DNA of 64,000 nucleotides from Alphaproteobacteria bacterium (GTDB taxonomy: Bacteria > Pseudomonadota > Alphaproteobacteria > Micropepsales > Micropepsaceae): the NCBI GenBank assembly GCA_947467345.1, contig CANIHD010000004.1, forward strand, positions 1-64,000, given 5' to 3'. The notes below the pieces were generated by a model. That model saw nothing but the letters and a program-made list of their open reading frames with translations. It ran no database searches and was not told where the DNA came from. Shown here one piece after another: positions 1 through 8,168 of the stretch (the first letter of the stretch is position 1; every line of letters starts with the position of its first letter). A program made the position numbers and the translations under genes.

Positions 1-85
1 CCCCCGTCGTCCCGCCTTGCGCTAGAATAATCTCGGCCTCGCGCAGCTTACCGATAATCTCCTCAGGCCCGTGCTTCTTGCCCAT
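1..85 (-). CDS. IS3-family transposase OrfA, N-terminal fragment
   Basis: Twenty-eight codons are readable from ATG at 85 running off the left edge. They translate to MGKKHGPEEIIGKLREAEII followed by LAQGGTTG, the typical opening of the helix-turn-helix OrfA subunit of IS3-family (IS407/IS2-like) transposases. OrfA binds the element ends and is normally fused to the DDE integrase OrfB by programmed frameshifting. An AAGGAG ribosome binding site lies about 9 bases upstream of the ATG. The element looks recent enough to retain an intact start. Only the fragment inside the window can be judged. Confidence 0.75.
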   Translation of the reverse strand, partial: MGKKHGPEEIIGKLREAEIILAQGGTTG

Positions 86-148
86 TTGTCTTCTCCTTCA
101 GGGTCCAGACTAAAATAGTCGATGGACCACTCTGAAGGGGGCAGATCA
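1..148 (-). mobile_element. IS3-family insertion sequence, left part cut by window edge
   Basis: The first bases encode the start of an IS3-type OrfA on the minus strand. The sequence just outside it, read on minus, ends in TGATCTGCCCCC at about 137-148, which resembles the inverted repeat end of the IS407 group. The element therefore probably ends near 148, about 30 bases before the MFS gene start at 177. The rest of the element lies outside the window, so OrfB and the second inverted repeat cannot be checked. Confidence 0.7.
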
Positions 149-176
149 ATTCTGTCTCTGTCGTTAAGGAAATTTC

Positions 177-1679
177 GTGAGCGTCGCCGCCGACAAAGTG
201 CACAGACCCTATGTTCTCATCTGTGTCATGCTGGCCGTCTTCCTGGCCTCGATTGAGGTAACGATCGTCGCCACGGCGATGCCGCAGATCGTGGCGGAAC
301 TCGGCGGTTTCGATCTCTATGGCTGGGTTTTTGCCGCGGTGTTGCTGGCTCAGGCCGCCACCACGGTGATCTTCGGCAAATTGTCCGACATCTATGGCCG
401 CAAACCGATTCTGATCATCGGTGTCGTGTTCTTCCTTGTCGGCTCGCTTCTGTGCGGGTTCGCCTGGTCCATGCCGGCCCTGATCCTATTTCGCATCGTG
501 CAGGGGATCGGTATGGGCTCGCTGCAGCCCGTTTCCATGACCGTGTTCGGCGATCTCTACACCCCGGAAGAGCGCGTGCGCATGCAAGGCTATCTTGCCG
601 CTGTCTGGGGCGTCTCTGCCGTTGTGGGGCCATTGGCCGGCGGCCTCATCGTGCAGCACATGACATGGCCCTTCGTGTTCTGGCTGCCGATCCCGGTGGG
701 CATCGCAACCATTATCGGCCTGCAGCTCTACCTGCATGAGAATGTCGAAGAGAAGAAACCCGCCATCGATTATGCCGGCGCGGGACTGGTCACCATCGCC
801 GTCGTTTCTCTGCTGATGGTGCTCACGCTTGTCGGGCAGCCGACGCCCAACACCGGCGCCATCGCACTCTCCGGCGCCGTGTTCGTTCTTTCGCTGCCGC
901 TTCTGTGGTGGCAGGAGCGGCGCGCCCCCGATCCGGTCATCGCCTTCGATCTGTGGACGCATCGCGCCATCGCTTCCGGCAACACCGCTACGCTTTTCGC
1001 GGGCATGGTGTTCATGGGCGCGACCACCTTCCTGCCCGTCTATGTTCAGGCGGTGATGTGGCGCTCGCCGCTTGTGGCGGGCGTGGCCGTTACCATGATC
1101 GCGGTCGGCTGGCCGATTGCGGCGGTGGTTTGCCCGCGCCTCTACAAACGCCAGGGCATGCGCTTCACGGCGCGGATGGGTGGCTTTCTGATCGTTGCCG
1201 GCGCGGTGCCGTTTCTATTTCTCCGCCCCGAGATGTCGCCGCTCTATGTCGCCGCTGCCTCTACCCTGATCGGATTCGGCCTCGGCTTTCTAATGTCCAC
1301 CGTCACCGTTCTGGTGCAAGGCAGCGTGAAATGGGCGCAGCGCGGCAGCGCCACGGCGTCCATTGTGTTCGCGCGCACGCTGGGAAATGCGCTGGGCGCC
1401 GCCGTGCTCGGCAGCATCGTCAACGTAACGCTGGCGACGCAGTCCGTATCACCCGAAGAAATACGCGGACTGCTGGGTCACGCCGCCGCCGCGGCGCCGC
1501 CACCGCTGCATTTGCGGGCGGCGCTGGACCACGGCTTGCACCTCGCCTTCTGGGGCATATTCACCGTGGCCATCGCGACGTTGATCGCGGCGTTCGCAGT
1601 GCCGACGCGCGAACTGCACGAGCTCTCCGGCGGCATCAGCAAGCAACGGCTGCAGCCGCAGTCCAAAGAGCCCGAGTAG
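177..1679 (+). CDS. MFS drug/solute exporter, DHA2 (EmrB/QacA) type
   Basis: A 500-residue inner membrane protein with about 14 hydrophobic segments, the usual count and length for the DHA2 family of proton-driven exporters. The conserved loop between TM2 and TM3 is present as GKLSDIYGRKP near residues 66-76, and an antiporter-type glycine-rich segment (RIVQGIGMGSLQP) follows near residue 105. The start is GTG at 177, chosen because AAGGAA lies about 6 bases upstream. The IS3 end lies about 30 bases upstream, so the native promoter may be displaced or replaced. It converges on a MarR gene. The substrate is unknown; export of an aromatic or toxic compound is an inference from the adjacent oxygenase genes. 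Confidence 0.85.
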   Translation: MSVAADKVHRPYVLICVMLAVFLASIEVTIVATAMPQIVAELGGFDLYGWVFAAVLLAQAATTVIFGKLSDIYGRKPILIIGVVFFLVGSLLCGFAWSMPALILFRIVQGIGMGSLQPVSMTVFGDLYTPEERVRMQGYLAAVWGVSAVVGPLAGGLIVQHMTWPFVFWLPIPVGIATIIGLQLYLHENVEEKKPAIDYAGAGLVTIAVVSLLMVLTLVGQPTPNTGAIALSGAVFVLSLPLLWWQERRAPDPVIAFDLWTHRAIASGNTATLFAGMVFMGATTFLPVYVQAVMWRSPLVAGVAVTMIAVGWPIAAVVCPRLYKRQGMRFTARMGGFLIVAGAVPFLFLRPEMSPLYVAAASTLIGFGLGFLMSTVTVLVQGSVKWAQRGSATASIVFARTLGNALGAAVLGSIVNVTLATQSVSPEEIRGLLGHAAAAAPPPLHLRAALDHGLHLAFWGIFTVAIATLIAAFAVPTRELHELSGGISKQRLQPQSKEPE

Positions 1680-1682
1680 AAC

Positions 1683-2315
1683 TCAGCCCGCTTCGAGCAC
1701 CAGGCGCGCGAGTTCGCGCGTCGAAGGCACGCGCCGGCGCGTATTGGTCGAGTTCAGCTCGTCACCCGCCAGATTCTCGATCACCACCAAAAGCGTCTTG
1801 CGCGTGATGAGAACATTCGCGGCGGATACGCCCGCGACCGCAACCTTGTTCACGTCCTCCGCCAAGGGCTCGAGCTTCTTGCGCAAATTGCGCCCTTTAG
1901 CTGTCAGGCAGATATAGACGTTCTTGCGATTGTTCGGCGCCCGTTTGCGCTTGATGTAACCGAGCGCCTCCATCGACTTCAGCGCAGCGAATGTCGTCGG
2001 TTCGGTGACGCCAGCCTGAACGCTGAGGTCGCGCTGCGTCAGCTCGTCGGTCTGCCAAAGAATGCGCAGGAACGTCCAATGGCCGAACGACACGTTGAAC
2101 TCAGCGAGCCGCATCTGCAATCCACGGACACACGCCCGCCCGGCATCGCGCACGAGATGCGCCAGCCGGTCATTGGGAGCATCGATGCGCCAATGCTTCA
2201 GGATTGCTTCGCGCGCATCCTTGCTGCCCGCACGCAGTGATTTTGGCGCGGCGGCAACTTTGGACAATTTCTTCGACGATGCTTTTTTTGCGGGCAGTTT
2301 TTTTAACTTAGACAA
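1683..2315 (-). CDS. MarR-family transcriptional regulator
   Basis: A winged helix-turn-helix regulator of 210 residues. The MarR core runs from about residue 60 (WTFLRILWQTDELTQRDLSV) through the recognition helix (VTEPTTFAALKSMEALGYI) to the wing (RKRAPNNRKNVYICLTAKG). A lysine-rich stretch of about 40 residues precedes it and may add non-specific DNA contacts. I place the start at TTG 2315 because AGGAGG sits 5 bases upstream. An earlier TTG at 2342 has no such site and would overlap the preceding gene. It is last in a minus-strand run with the MocA-type oxidoreductase and the ferredoxin reductase, so it plausibly controls the aromatic oxygenase genes or the MFS exporter. Ligand unknown. 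Confidence 0.85.
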   Translation of the reverse strand: MSKLKKLPAKKASSKKLSKVAAAPKSLRAGSKDAREAILKHWRIDAPNDRLAHLVRDAGRACVRGLQMRLAEFNVSFGHWTFLRILWQTDELTQRDLSVQAGVTEPTTFAALKSMEALGYIKRKRAPNNRKNVYICLTAKGRNLRKKLEPLAEDVNKVAVAGVSAANVLITRKTLLVVIENLAGDELNSTNTRRRVPSTRELARLVLEAG

Positions 2316-2331
2316 TTCGCCTCCTCGGCGC

Positions 2332-3534
2332 TTAGGCCTCAATGCCGATCTGATATTTCAACGCAACCTCGCGTCGTTCCTTGGCCGATTGGAGTATTGC
2401 CAGACAGACCTCGATCGTCGCAAGCGACCATACGCCGCTATGCAATGGCGCCACGCCAAATATGACGGCTTTGTAAAGTTCGTCGATGACTTCAACGCGC
2501 GGAATTACAGGCGGCGCAAGCGCATCGAGATGTTGCTCGGAATCGCCATAGACCATCACCCCACCAGGCAAAGGGCGCAAATCGGCGTGATCGCAGGACA
2601 CCAGTACAAAGCCGAAATGTTGGTGAGCCACTTTGTCACGCGAGGTGTCGCGCATATCGAGCGTCATATCATTTCGCCCGCCATAACTGCGTGCAGATTT
2701 GGCTGCGGCTTCCGTATCAGCGTCCTTTACAGCCGCCAATGCGGCGCGCGCTGCGCCATAAACGGCGGAATCCTTGGCTATTCCTAGTTCACCTATCCAA
2801 TTGGTAAACTCATCGCTGTCGAAATGGGCATAGCCGCTATAGGTGGCTGTGGCGAAGGCTCCATCCTCGAAATTTAACATAGCGCTATAAGCGCCTTCTG
2901 TGGGGCGTGTTGCATCCCAAGCACCAGTGGCGGCGCGCACGGATTGCACTTTGCCACCGCCCAGAAGCCGCACAATGTCGATTTGATGCGCTGCCTGGCT
3001 GAATATGACACCACCGCCATCTTCGTTACGCAATTCTTCGTGCCGGCACGGGCGATAGAGAAAATCCGTGAAATTCATTGCCTGAATCATACGCACGCGC
3101 CCGTAAATTCCCTTTTCAATCAGCGCACGGACTTTCAGAATCGGTGCGTCGAAGCTGTGGCTGTGCCCCACGATAAGGTGAACATTTGCGGCGCTGGCCG
3201 CTTCGATCATCGCGCGGCAATGGGCCAAGCTCAGCGCCATCGGCTTTTCGACCAATATATGCTTGCCGTTTGCCGCGGCTTCCCGCGCATGCTCCAGATG
3301 GAGCTGATGAGGCGTGGCGATATAAACCACATCAACGTGGGGATCGCGGCACAATTCGGCGATGGTCGCGTAAGCGACCGCCGAGAATTCCGCGGCAAAT
3401 TTTGCACCGGCTTCAGCGCGACGCGTTGCGGCAGCAACCAATTTTACCCGCGGATCGCCCGTGAATGTCGGCACCATCAGGCTAAAAGCGCGGCCCAACC
3501 CCGCAACGCCAATGCCTAATACGCGATCGCTCAT
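2332..3534 (-). CDS. Gfo/Idh/MocA-family NAD(P)-dependent oxidoreductase
   Basis: A 400-residue protein with an N-terminal Rossmann fold (GIGVAGLGRAFSLMVPTF at residues 7-24) and the family signature EKPMALSLAHCRAMIEAA near residue 95, where the EKP lysine lines the active site. The C-terminal half is the alpha/beta dimerisation domain. Members oxidise or reduce sugars, inositols and some aromatic-derived carbonyls. Some, such as the 4,5-dihydroxyphthalate and 4-carboxy-2-hydroxymuconate dehydrogenases of this superfamily, act in aromatic catabolism. The gene lies 12 bases after the ferredoxin reductase gene and 16 bases before marR. A dehydrogenase step in the oxygenase pathway is inferred from this context only. 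Confidence 0.85.
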   Translation of the reverse strand: MSDRVLGIGVAGLGRAFSLMVPTFTGDPRVKLVAAATRRAEAGAKFAAEFSAVAYATIAELCRDPHVDVVYIATPHQLHLEHAREAAANGKHILVEKPMALSLAHCRAMIEAASAANVHLIVGHSHSFDAPILKVRALIEKGIYGRVRMIQAMNFTDFLYRPCRHEELRNEDGGGVIFSQAAHQIDIVRLLGGGKVQSVRAATGAWDATRPTEGAYSAMLNFEDGAFATATYSGYAHFDSDEFTNWIGELGIAKDSAVYGAARAALAAVKDADTEAAAKSARSYGGRNDMTLDMRDTSRDKVAHQHFGFVLVSCDHADLRPLPGGVMVYGDSEQHLDALAPPVIPRVEVIDELYKAVIFGVAPLHSGVWSLATIEVCLAILQSAKERREVALKYQIGIEA

Positions 3535-3546
3535 GGAGTCCGTAAG

Positions 3547-4515
3547 CTAAGCATCGATCGTCAGATCGCCCGTTCGGGCGCGCGAAACGCAGATCATGAT
3601 GTGATTCGCCCTCTCTTCATCGGTGAGAACAAGATCGCGGTGGTCCGCATCGCCCGCCAATAGAAGCGTCCTGCATGTGCCGCAACTGCCGGACTCGCAT
3701 GAGCTGAGCGTCTTCACCCCCTGCTCACGCAAGGTTTCGAGAATGCTTTTATCCTTCGGCACCTCGATACTGCCACCGGAACGCGCCAAGTGCACAACAA
3801 ACGCGCTGTCTTCGATCAAATGTGTGGCAGAGGCTTCAACAAAGCTCTCGAAGTGAAGCGCCTCGCTTGACCAATGCCCCGTCATGTCGCGCACCGACTG
3901 CATCAATCCGCGCGGCCCGCAGCAATACAGATGCGCGCCGCGCGCCTGCTGGAGAATGGGCCATAGATCGAACATCTGCGCCGGATTGCCGCTGTCGTAA
4001 TGTAACTTAACAACGCCACGAAATTCCGGCGCGCTAAGTTCGTCGGCGAAGGCGGCATCCTCACGGGAGCGTGACAAATAATAGAGTTTGAATTTTGCCC
4101 TCCCATGGCTGCGCAAATGTCGCACCATGCTGAGTACCGGCGTGATGCCGATGCCGCCGGCGATAAAGACATAACCAGCGGCGATATCCTTCAGTTCGAA
4201 GTCGTTTTTCGGTGCCGAGACCGGCAGCACATCGCCTGTGTTCGCGGTATCGACCAGGGATTTGGAACCTCCGCGCCCGCCGGATTCTCGTTTCAGCGCA
4301 ATGACATAACGCTCCCGCTCGCTAGGATTGTTACAGAGCGAATATTTTCGTGTGTCACCATTCGAAACACAAACGGAAACGTGTGCACCCGCTGTGAACA
4401 CCGGCAATTCGCCGCCGTCGTTACGCCGAAACTCGAAAAGACGAATATCCTTTGCCACAAATTCCGCGCGCGAAATGTTGAGCGGAAAAAGCGGCGGTGC
4501 GGCGTTTTCGATCAT
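3547..4515 (-). CDS. Phthalate dioxygenase reductase/VanB-type ferredoxin reductase
   Basis: A 322-residue flavin and iron-sulfur reductase. It has an N-terminal FMN-binding barrel (RKYSLCNNPSERERYVIALK near residues 76-95), an NAD-binding domain (FIAGGIGITPVLSMVRHLRS near residue 118) and a C-terminal plant-type [2Fe-2S] domain with cysteines 273, 278, 281 and 309. This FMN-NAD-2Fe2S order is that of the PDR/VanB family, which passes electrons from NADH to Rieske oxygenases. The partner is almost certainly the divergent Rieske oxygenase gene starting 238 bases away. It appears complete. The specific substrate pathway cannot be read from the reductase. Confidence 0.9.
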   Translation of the reverse strand: MIENAAPPLFPLNISRAEFVAKDIRLFEFRRNDGGELPVFTAGAHVSVCVSNGDTRKYSLCNNPSERERYVIALKRESGGRGGSKSLVDTANTGDVLPVSAPKNDFELKDIAAGYVFIAGGIGITPVLSMVRHLRSHGRAKFKLYYLSRSREDAAFADELSAPEFRGVVKLHYDSGNPAQMFDLWPILQQARGAHLYCCGPRGLMQSVRDMTGHWSSEALHFESFVEASATHLIEDSAFVVHLARSGGSIEVPKDKSILETLREQGVKTLSSCESGSCGTCRTLLLAGDADHRDLVLTDEERANHIMICVSRARTGDLTIDA

Positions 4516-4753
4516 AGACCCCGATGCGGTCGAGATTATAAGGGATTAAACAACGCGTTGCGTAGTTAGGAAGCTAAAATGGCAAAAATGTGTTCGCTAC
4601 CGGAACGTATGGTTCGCCCTCCAGTGAACGGCACGGGCGCTGCCATTGGACTAAATCCGCATATCCTCATATCTTAGTGGTCTAACATTACATATTTTAT
4701 AACGTAAACTTTGTGTTTCACGAGCTGGATTTCTACGGTTCACAAGGGCTGGC
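4516..4753. promoter_or_regulatory. Divergent control region between reductase and Rieske oxygenase
   Basis: This gap is clearly more AT-rich than its surroundings, as expected for back-to-back promoters. A partly symmetrical element with TTAC at 4688-4691 and GTAA at 4704-4707 flanks an AT-rich core, and could be an operator for the MarR protein or another regulator. No convincing -35/-10 pair was identified. The assignment as a shared regulatory region rests on gene orientation and base composition. Confidence 0.5.
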
Positions 4754-6091
4754 ATGCTTACCACTCAGGAAAACGACCTCCTCTGCCGCGTCGAGGGCGA
4801 GGCGCCCATGGGCCAGATCATGCGGCGGCATTGGCTGCCGGCATGTTTGAGCGAGGAAGTTGAAGAGGCGGATGGCGATCCGGTCCGCTTACGCCTATTG
4901 GGCGAGGACCTGCTCGCGTTTCGCGACAGCGACGGCAAAGTCGGCGTCATCGGCGAATTCTGCTCACATCGGAACGTGTCGCTCTTCTTTGGCCGCAATG
5001 AGGAATGCGGGCTACGCTGCATCTATCACGGCTGGAAAGTGGACGTCGAGGGCAACATCGTTGAAATGTCGTCGGAGCCGTCGGAAAGCGGCCTGCCTGC
5101 GAAGGTAAAACACAAATCCCATCCCGTGCGGGAAGCGGGCGGCGTCGTCTGGGCCTATATGGGTCCGGCGGACTCTATGCCGGAATTCGAAGCGCCTTTG
5201 TTCGCGCCGACGCCAGATACCAAGATCAGCATTGTCAAAATTCTTATCGACTGCAATTTGGCGCAGATCCTCGAAGGCGCCATCGACTCGGCGCATAGCT
5301 CCAGCCTTCATGCGTCGGATATGCTTCCGGCGCGCGTTGACGGGGCCCAAGCCAATGACAAGATCTGGTTTCGGCCCTCGACGGACAAGGCGCCGAAGCT
5401 CTTTGTGGAAACCACCAATTTCGGTTTTCGTTACGCCGCCATCCGCCGACCGATCACCAACGCGCATACGCATGACTATGTGCGCACAACATTGTTCATC
5501 GCGCCCTATTCGGTCTTGATTCCGCCGAACGACCGCTATCGCATTTGCCTTCTGCACGCGCCTATGGATGACACGCATACGGCCTTCTATTTCATCGCCT
5601 TTGGCGGCGACTCCACGCCCGATCGCGAGACCTGGCGGAAATTCAACGCGGCGCAAATCGGTATCGACGTCGACGCGACATTCAAGAAAACGCGCGTGCG
5701 GGCAAATAATTATCTTCAAGATCGCAAGGCGATGAAGGCAGGCAATTGGACGGGAATTCCCGGCATCCCCAATCAGGACATTGTCATGTGGGAGCCGATG
5801 GGGCCTATCGCCGACAGATCGAAAGACCGGCTGGGCGCCAGCGATGTCGCCATCGCGGCCTTCCGCAAGATGATGCTCGACGCGGCGAAGACCATGGCGG
5901 CCGGCGGTCCCGCCATCGGCACAAACAAGCCGCGCACGCCTTACGCCGAACTTACCTCCTTTGAAGGCTTGTCCCGAAATCCGCCGATTGGCGCGACTTC
6001 GGCACCGACGACCGCGCCATGGTGGCGGAGTAGACTGCCTTTGTGCCGTGCACCTTGTATCGCCGACCCCTTGTCGATAGCGACCTCCTGA
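4754..6091 (+). CDS. Rieske [2Fe-2S] ring-hydroxylating oxygenase, alpha subunit (3' frameshift)
   Basis: The oxygenase component of a two-component Rieske system, related to phthalate 4,5-dioxygenase and vanillate demethylase oxygenases. The Rieske cluster ligands are C70-x-H72 and C89-x2-H92. The mononuclear iron site is N168...D178-x2-H181-x4-H186. Near base 5975 the frame appears to slip. One extra C in the CCC run would continue as KSADWRDFGTDDRAMVAE and stop at 6033, which resembles the usual C-terminus of the family. The frame as written instead runs to 6091 through 35 or so low-quality residues (NPPIGATSAPTTAPWW and on). This is either a real indel or a base-call error. All catalytic residues lie upstream of it. 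Confidence 0.88.
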   Translation: MLTTQENDLLCRVEGEAPMGQIMRRHWLPACLSEEVEEADGDPVRLRLLGEDLLAFRDSDGKVGVIGEFCSHRNVSLFFGRNEECGLRCIYHGWKVDVEGNIVEMSSEPSESGLPAKVKHKSHPVREAGGVVWAYMGPADSMPEFEAPLFAPTPDTKISIVKILIDCNLAQILEGAIDSAHSSSLHASDMLPARVDGAQANDKIWFRPSTDKAPKLFVETTNFGFRYAAIRRPITNAHTHDYVRTTLFIAPYSVLIPPNDRYRICLLHAPMDDTHTAFYFIAFGGDSTPDRETWRKFNAAQIGIDVDATFKKTRVRANNYLQDRKAMKAGNWTGIPGIPNQDIVMWEPMGPIADRSKDRLGASDVAIAAFRKMMLDAAKTMAAGGPAIGTNKPRTPYAELTSFEGLSRNPPIGATSAPTTAPWWRSRLPLCRAPCIADPLSIATS

Positions 6092-6130
6092 GCTTCACTC
6101 CGTTAAATCTCGCTCGCCCGGAAGGCATTC

Positions 6131-6724
6131 ATGGACATGGAATTGAAGCCGCTTTTCGCGACGCCGGTCGTGAAGCTTCATTTGCCCGAAACGGAAATGC
6201 TGAAGCAGAAATTCGCGCCCGAGATGCTGCGCCGCTATCGCGCGGGGCAATATAATCCGCCAGCGATTTGGGAGACGGATCGCATCCACACAAGCTTCGG
6301 CGCTGCCTCAAAAGACCAAGTGATTTCGCCGTTGCCGGCTGCTTACGAGAAGCTTCTCGGCCAATTCGTCCGCAGTGAGCGCTACGGCCTAGCGCTCTGG
6401 CACAATGTCTATTGGGACGGGCAGGAATATCAGGAGAAACATCACCATATTCCGGGCCACATCTCTTTCATCCATTTTCTTCTGTTCGATAACGCCGAGC
6501 ACAAGGCACCGATTTTCTACGATCCGGCGCGAACGACGAAAGCCTATTGCCGCCACCCTGCTTTGCCGCCCGAATTTTCCTCGGAAGCGGCGAAGATCGA
6601 TGTCGCCGAAGGCGATGTTCTGGTCTTCCCCTCATGGCTTGAGCATCACGTGCCGCCGGGCAACTACACCAAGCCGCGGATCACCGTGTCGATGAATATA
6701 ACTTTGCCGACACCGGGATTTTGA
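6131..6724 (+). CDS. Putative 2OG-Fe(II) oxygenase (TIGR02466 type)
   Basis: A 197-residue protein with the outline of the small 2-oxoglutarate/Fe(II) oxygenase family TIGR02466/PF13759. A histidine-rich strand (EKHHHIPGHISFIHFL near residues 99-114) precedes the distal motif FPSWLEHHVPPG near residue 168 and KPRITVSMNI, where the arginine would bind 2-oxoglutarate. Which histidines form the metal site cannot be settled by eye. It follows the Rieske oxygenase gene on the same strand, 98 bases after the shifted-frame stop, and is probably co-transcribed. It may hydroxylate the same pathway intermediate or a peptide/amino acid side chain. Function is unproven. Confidence 0.75.
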   Translation: MDMELKPLFATPVVKLHLPETEMLKQKFAPEMLRRYRAGQYNPPAIWETDRIHTSFGAASKDQVISPLPAAYEKLLGQFVRSERYGLALWHNVYWDGQEYQEKHHHIPGHISFIHFLLFDNAEHKAPIFYDPARTTKAYCRHPALPPEFSSEAAKIDVAEGDVLVFPSWLEHHVPPGNYTKPRITVSMNITLPTPGF

Positions 6725-6728
6725 AATT

Positions 6729-8162
6729 CTACTTCGCGACTTTATGGCCGCTGATGCGCGCGCCCGCATCGCGCGGTAAGCCTGCATAGTCGATGACGGC
6801 CAGCAGGCCGATGACGCCGACCGCCAAGAATGCCAAGCGAAAATCGGTGATGCTAAGCATGGCGTCTCCGGGATGTCGCGTAAGCACGACAAGCTGCAGA
6901 ATAAATGTGCTGATCGCGATGCCGAGGCCGAACCCGACCTGCCACACGACGCCCACTAAGGTGGATGCCGCGGTCTTATGTGCGTCTTCGATGTCCGCGT
7001 AAGGCAGCGTGAAAATGCAGGATAGGCCTATCGAACGCACTGCGCCCGCGAACACCAGTAAGACAAAGGCGAGCGGCAATCCCACTGTGGGTGAAAGAAG
7101 TCCGCACGCCACAATGGCAAGGGCCGACAACACGCCGTTGACCGTCAATACAGTCCGAAAACCGTAATTGCGGATCAGCGGCGTCGTCACGGATTTGATG
7201 GCGAGATTGCCAATGGCGTAGCCAAGCACCAGAAGACCCGAAACAAAGGCCGTCACGCCGAAGCCTTGCTGAAAGAAAAGCGGCAACAGGAACGGCGTGG
7301 CGCCCACCGACATCAGAAAGAAAATACCGCCACGCACGATCACCGCGAAGGTGCGCGTTTTCAGCGGCGCCAGATCAATCAGCGGAAAGGGATGCTTCTT
7401 GGCATGCCGGACAGCGAGCACACCGGCGCAAAGGCCGATAGCAATCGACACGAAGGCCGCCGACCAGGCGAGATGATCGACCAGCGACAGCCCGTACATG
7501 ATGGCCGCAAGAGTCACCGCAGTCAGCGCAAAGCCAAGCCCATCAAATGGCCGCCGCACAGCGCCGTAATGATTGTCGATGCTGCGCATAGCGAGCGCGA
7601 TGCCGGCAATGCCGATGGGCACATTGAGGAAAAATATCCAATGCCATGTCAGATAGGTGGCGAAGAAGCCGCCCAGTGGCGGCCCGAACACAGGCCCGAT
7701 GAGTCCGGGCCAGGTGGATATATTGATGGCGCGCACCACCTCGTCTTTGTTGGCGCCACGCACAATGACGAGACGCCCCACCGGCGACATCAACGCAGCA
7801 GACGCGCCCTGCACAATGCGCGCCGCGACGAAGCTGGTGAGATTTGGACTAAGGCCGGCCGCGATAGATGAGAGCGTAAACACGGCAATGGCGCCGCAGA
7901 AAACATTGCGCGAGCCGAAACGGTCGGCCGTCCAGCCGCTAAGCGGAAGGAATATTGCGAGCGCCAGAAGATAAGACGTGATGCCGATGCTGAGCTGCGT
8001 GACATCGACGCCGAATGACACCGCCATCGCCGGCAGCGCCGTCGCGATCACCGTTCCGTCCAGCCCTTCCATGAAAAAGGCGGTGGCCACCACAGCGGCC
8101 ATCATCGTTGTCCGACGGGACAACGAGGAGGGAGTGCGCGCGGATACCACCTGGTCGGTCAC
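6729..8162 (-). CDS. MFS exporter, DHA2 (EmrB/QacA) type
   Basis: A 477-residue membrane protein with about 14 hydrophobic segments. It has the family opening FFMEGLDGTVIATALPAMA (TM1), the loop SGWTADRFGSRNVF and the motif RIVQGASAALMSPVGRLVI. The start is GTG at 8162, with AGGA just upstream. It follows the cupin gene by 6 bases, so the two form a small operon. It is a second DHA2 transporter in the same island and is not a close copy of the one at 177. The gene ends 4 bases from the convergent 2OG oxygenase gene. Substrate unknown. Confidence 0.87.
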   Translation of the reverse strand: MTDQVVSARTPSSLSRRTTMMAAVVATAFFMEGLDGTVIATALPAMAVSFGVDVTQLSIGITSYLLALAIFLPLSGWTADRFGSRNVFCGAIAVFTLSSIAAGLSPNLTSFVAARIVQGASAALMSPVGRLVIVRGANKDEVVRAINISTWPGLIGPVFGPPLGGFFATYLTWHWIFFLNVPIGIAGIALAMRSIDNHYGAVRRPFDGLGFALTAVTLAAIMYGLSLVDHLAWSAAFVSIAIGLCAGVLAVRHAKKHPFPLIDLAPLKTRTFAVIVRGGIFFLMSVGATPFLLPLFFQQGFGVTAFVSGLLVLGYAIGNLAIKSVTTPLIRNYGFRTVLTVNGVLSALAIVACGLLSPTVGLPLAFVLLVFAGAVRSIGLSCIFTLPYADIEDAHKTAASTLVGVVWQVGFGLGIAISTFILQLVVLTRHPGDAMLSITDFRLAFLAVGVIGLLAVIDYAGLPRDAGARISGHKVAK

Positions 8163-8168
8163 AGGATC

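Noticed and set aside
905-1807. A 300-codon plus-strand frame overlapping the first MFS gene
   Set aside because: It is an out-of-frame shadow rich in Arg/Ala/Gly with no domain and no start signal.
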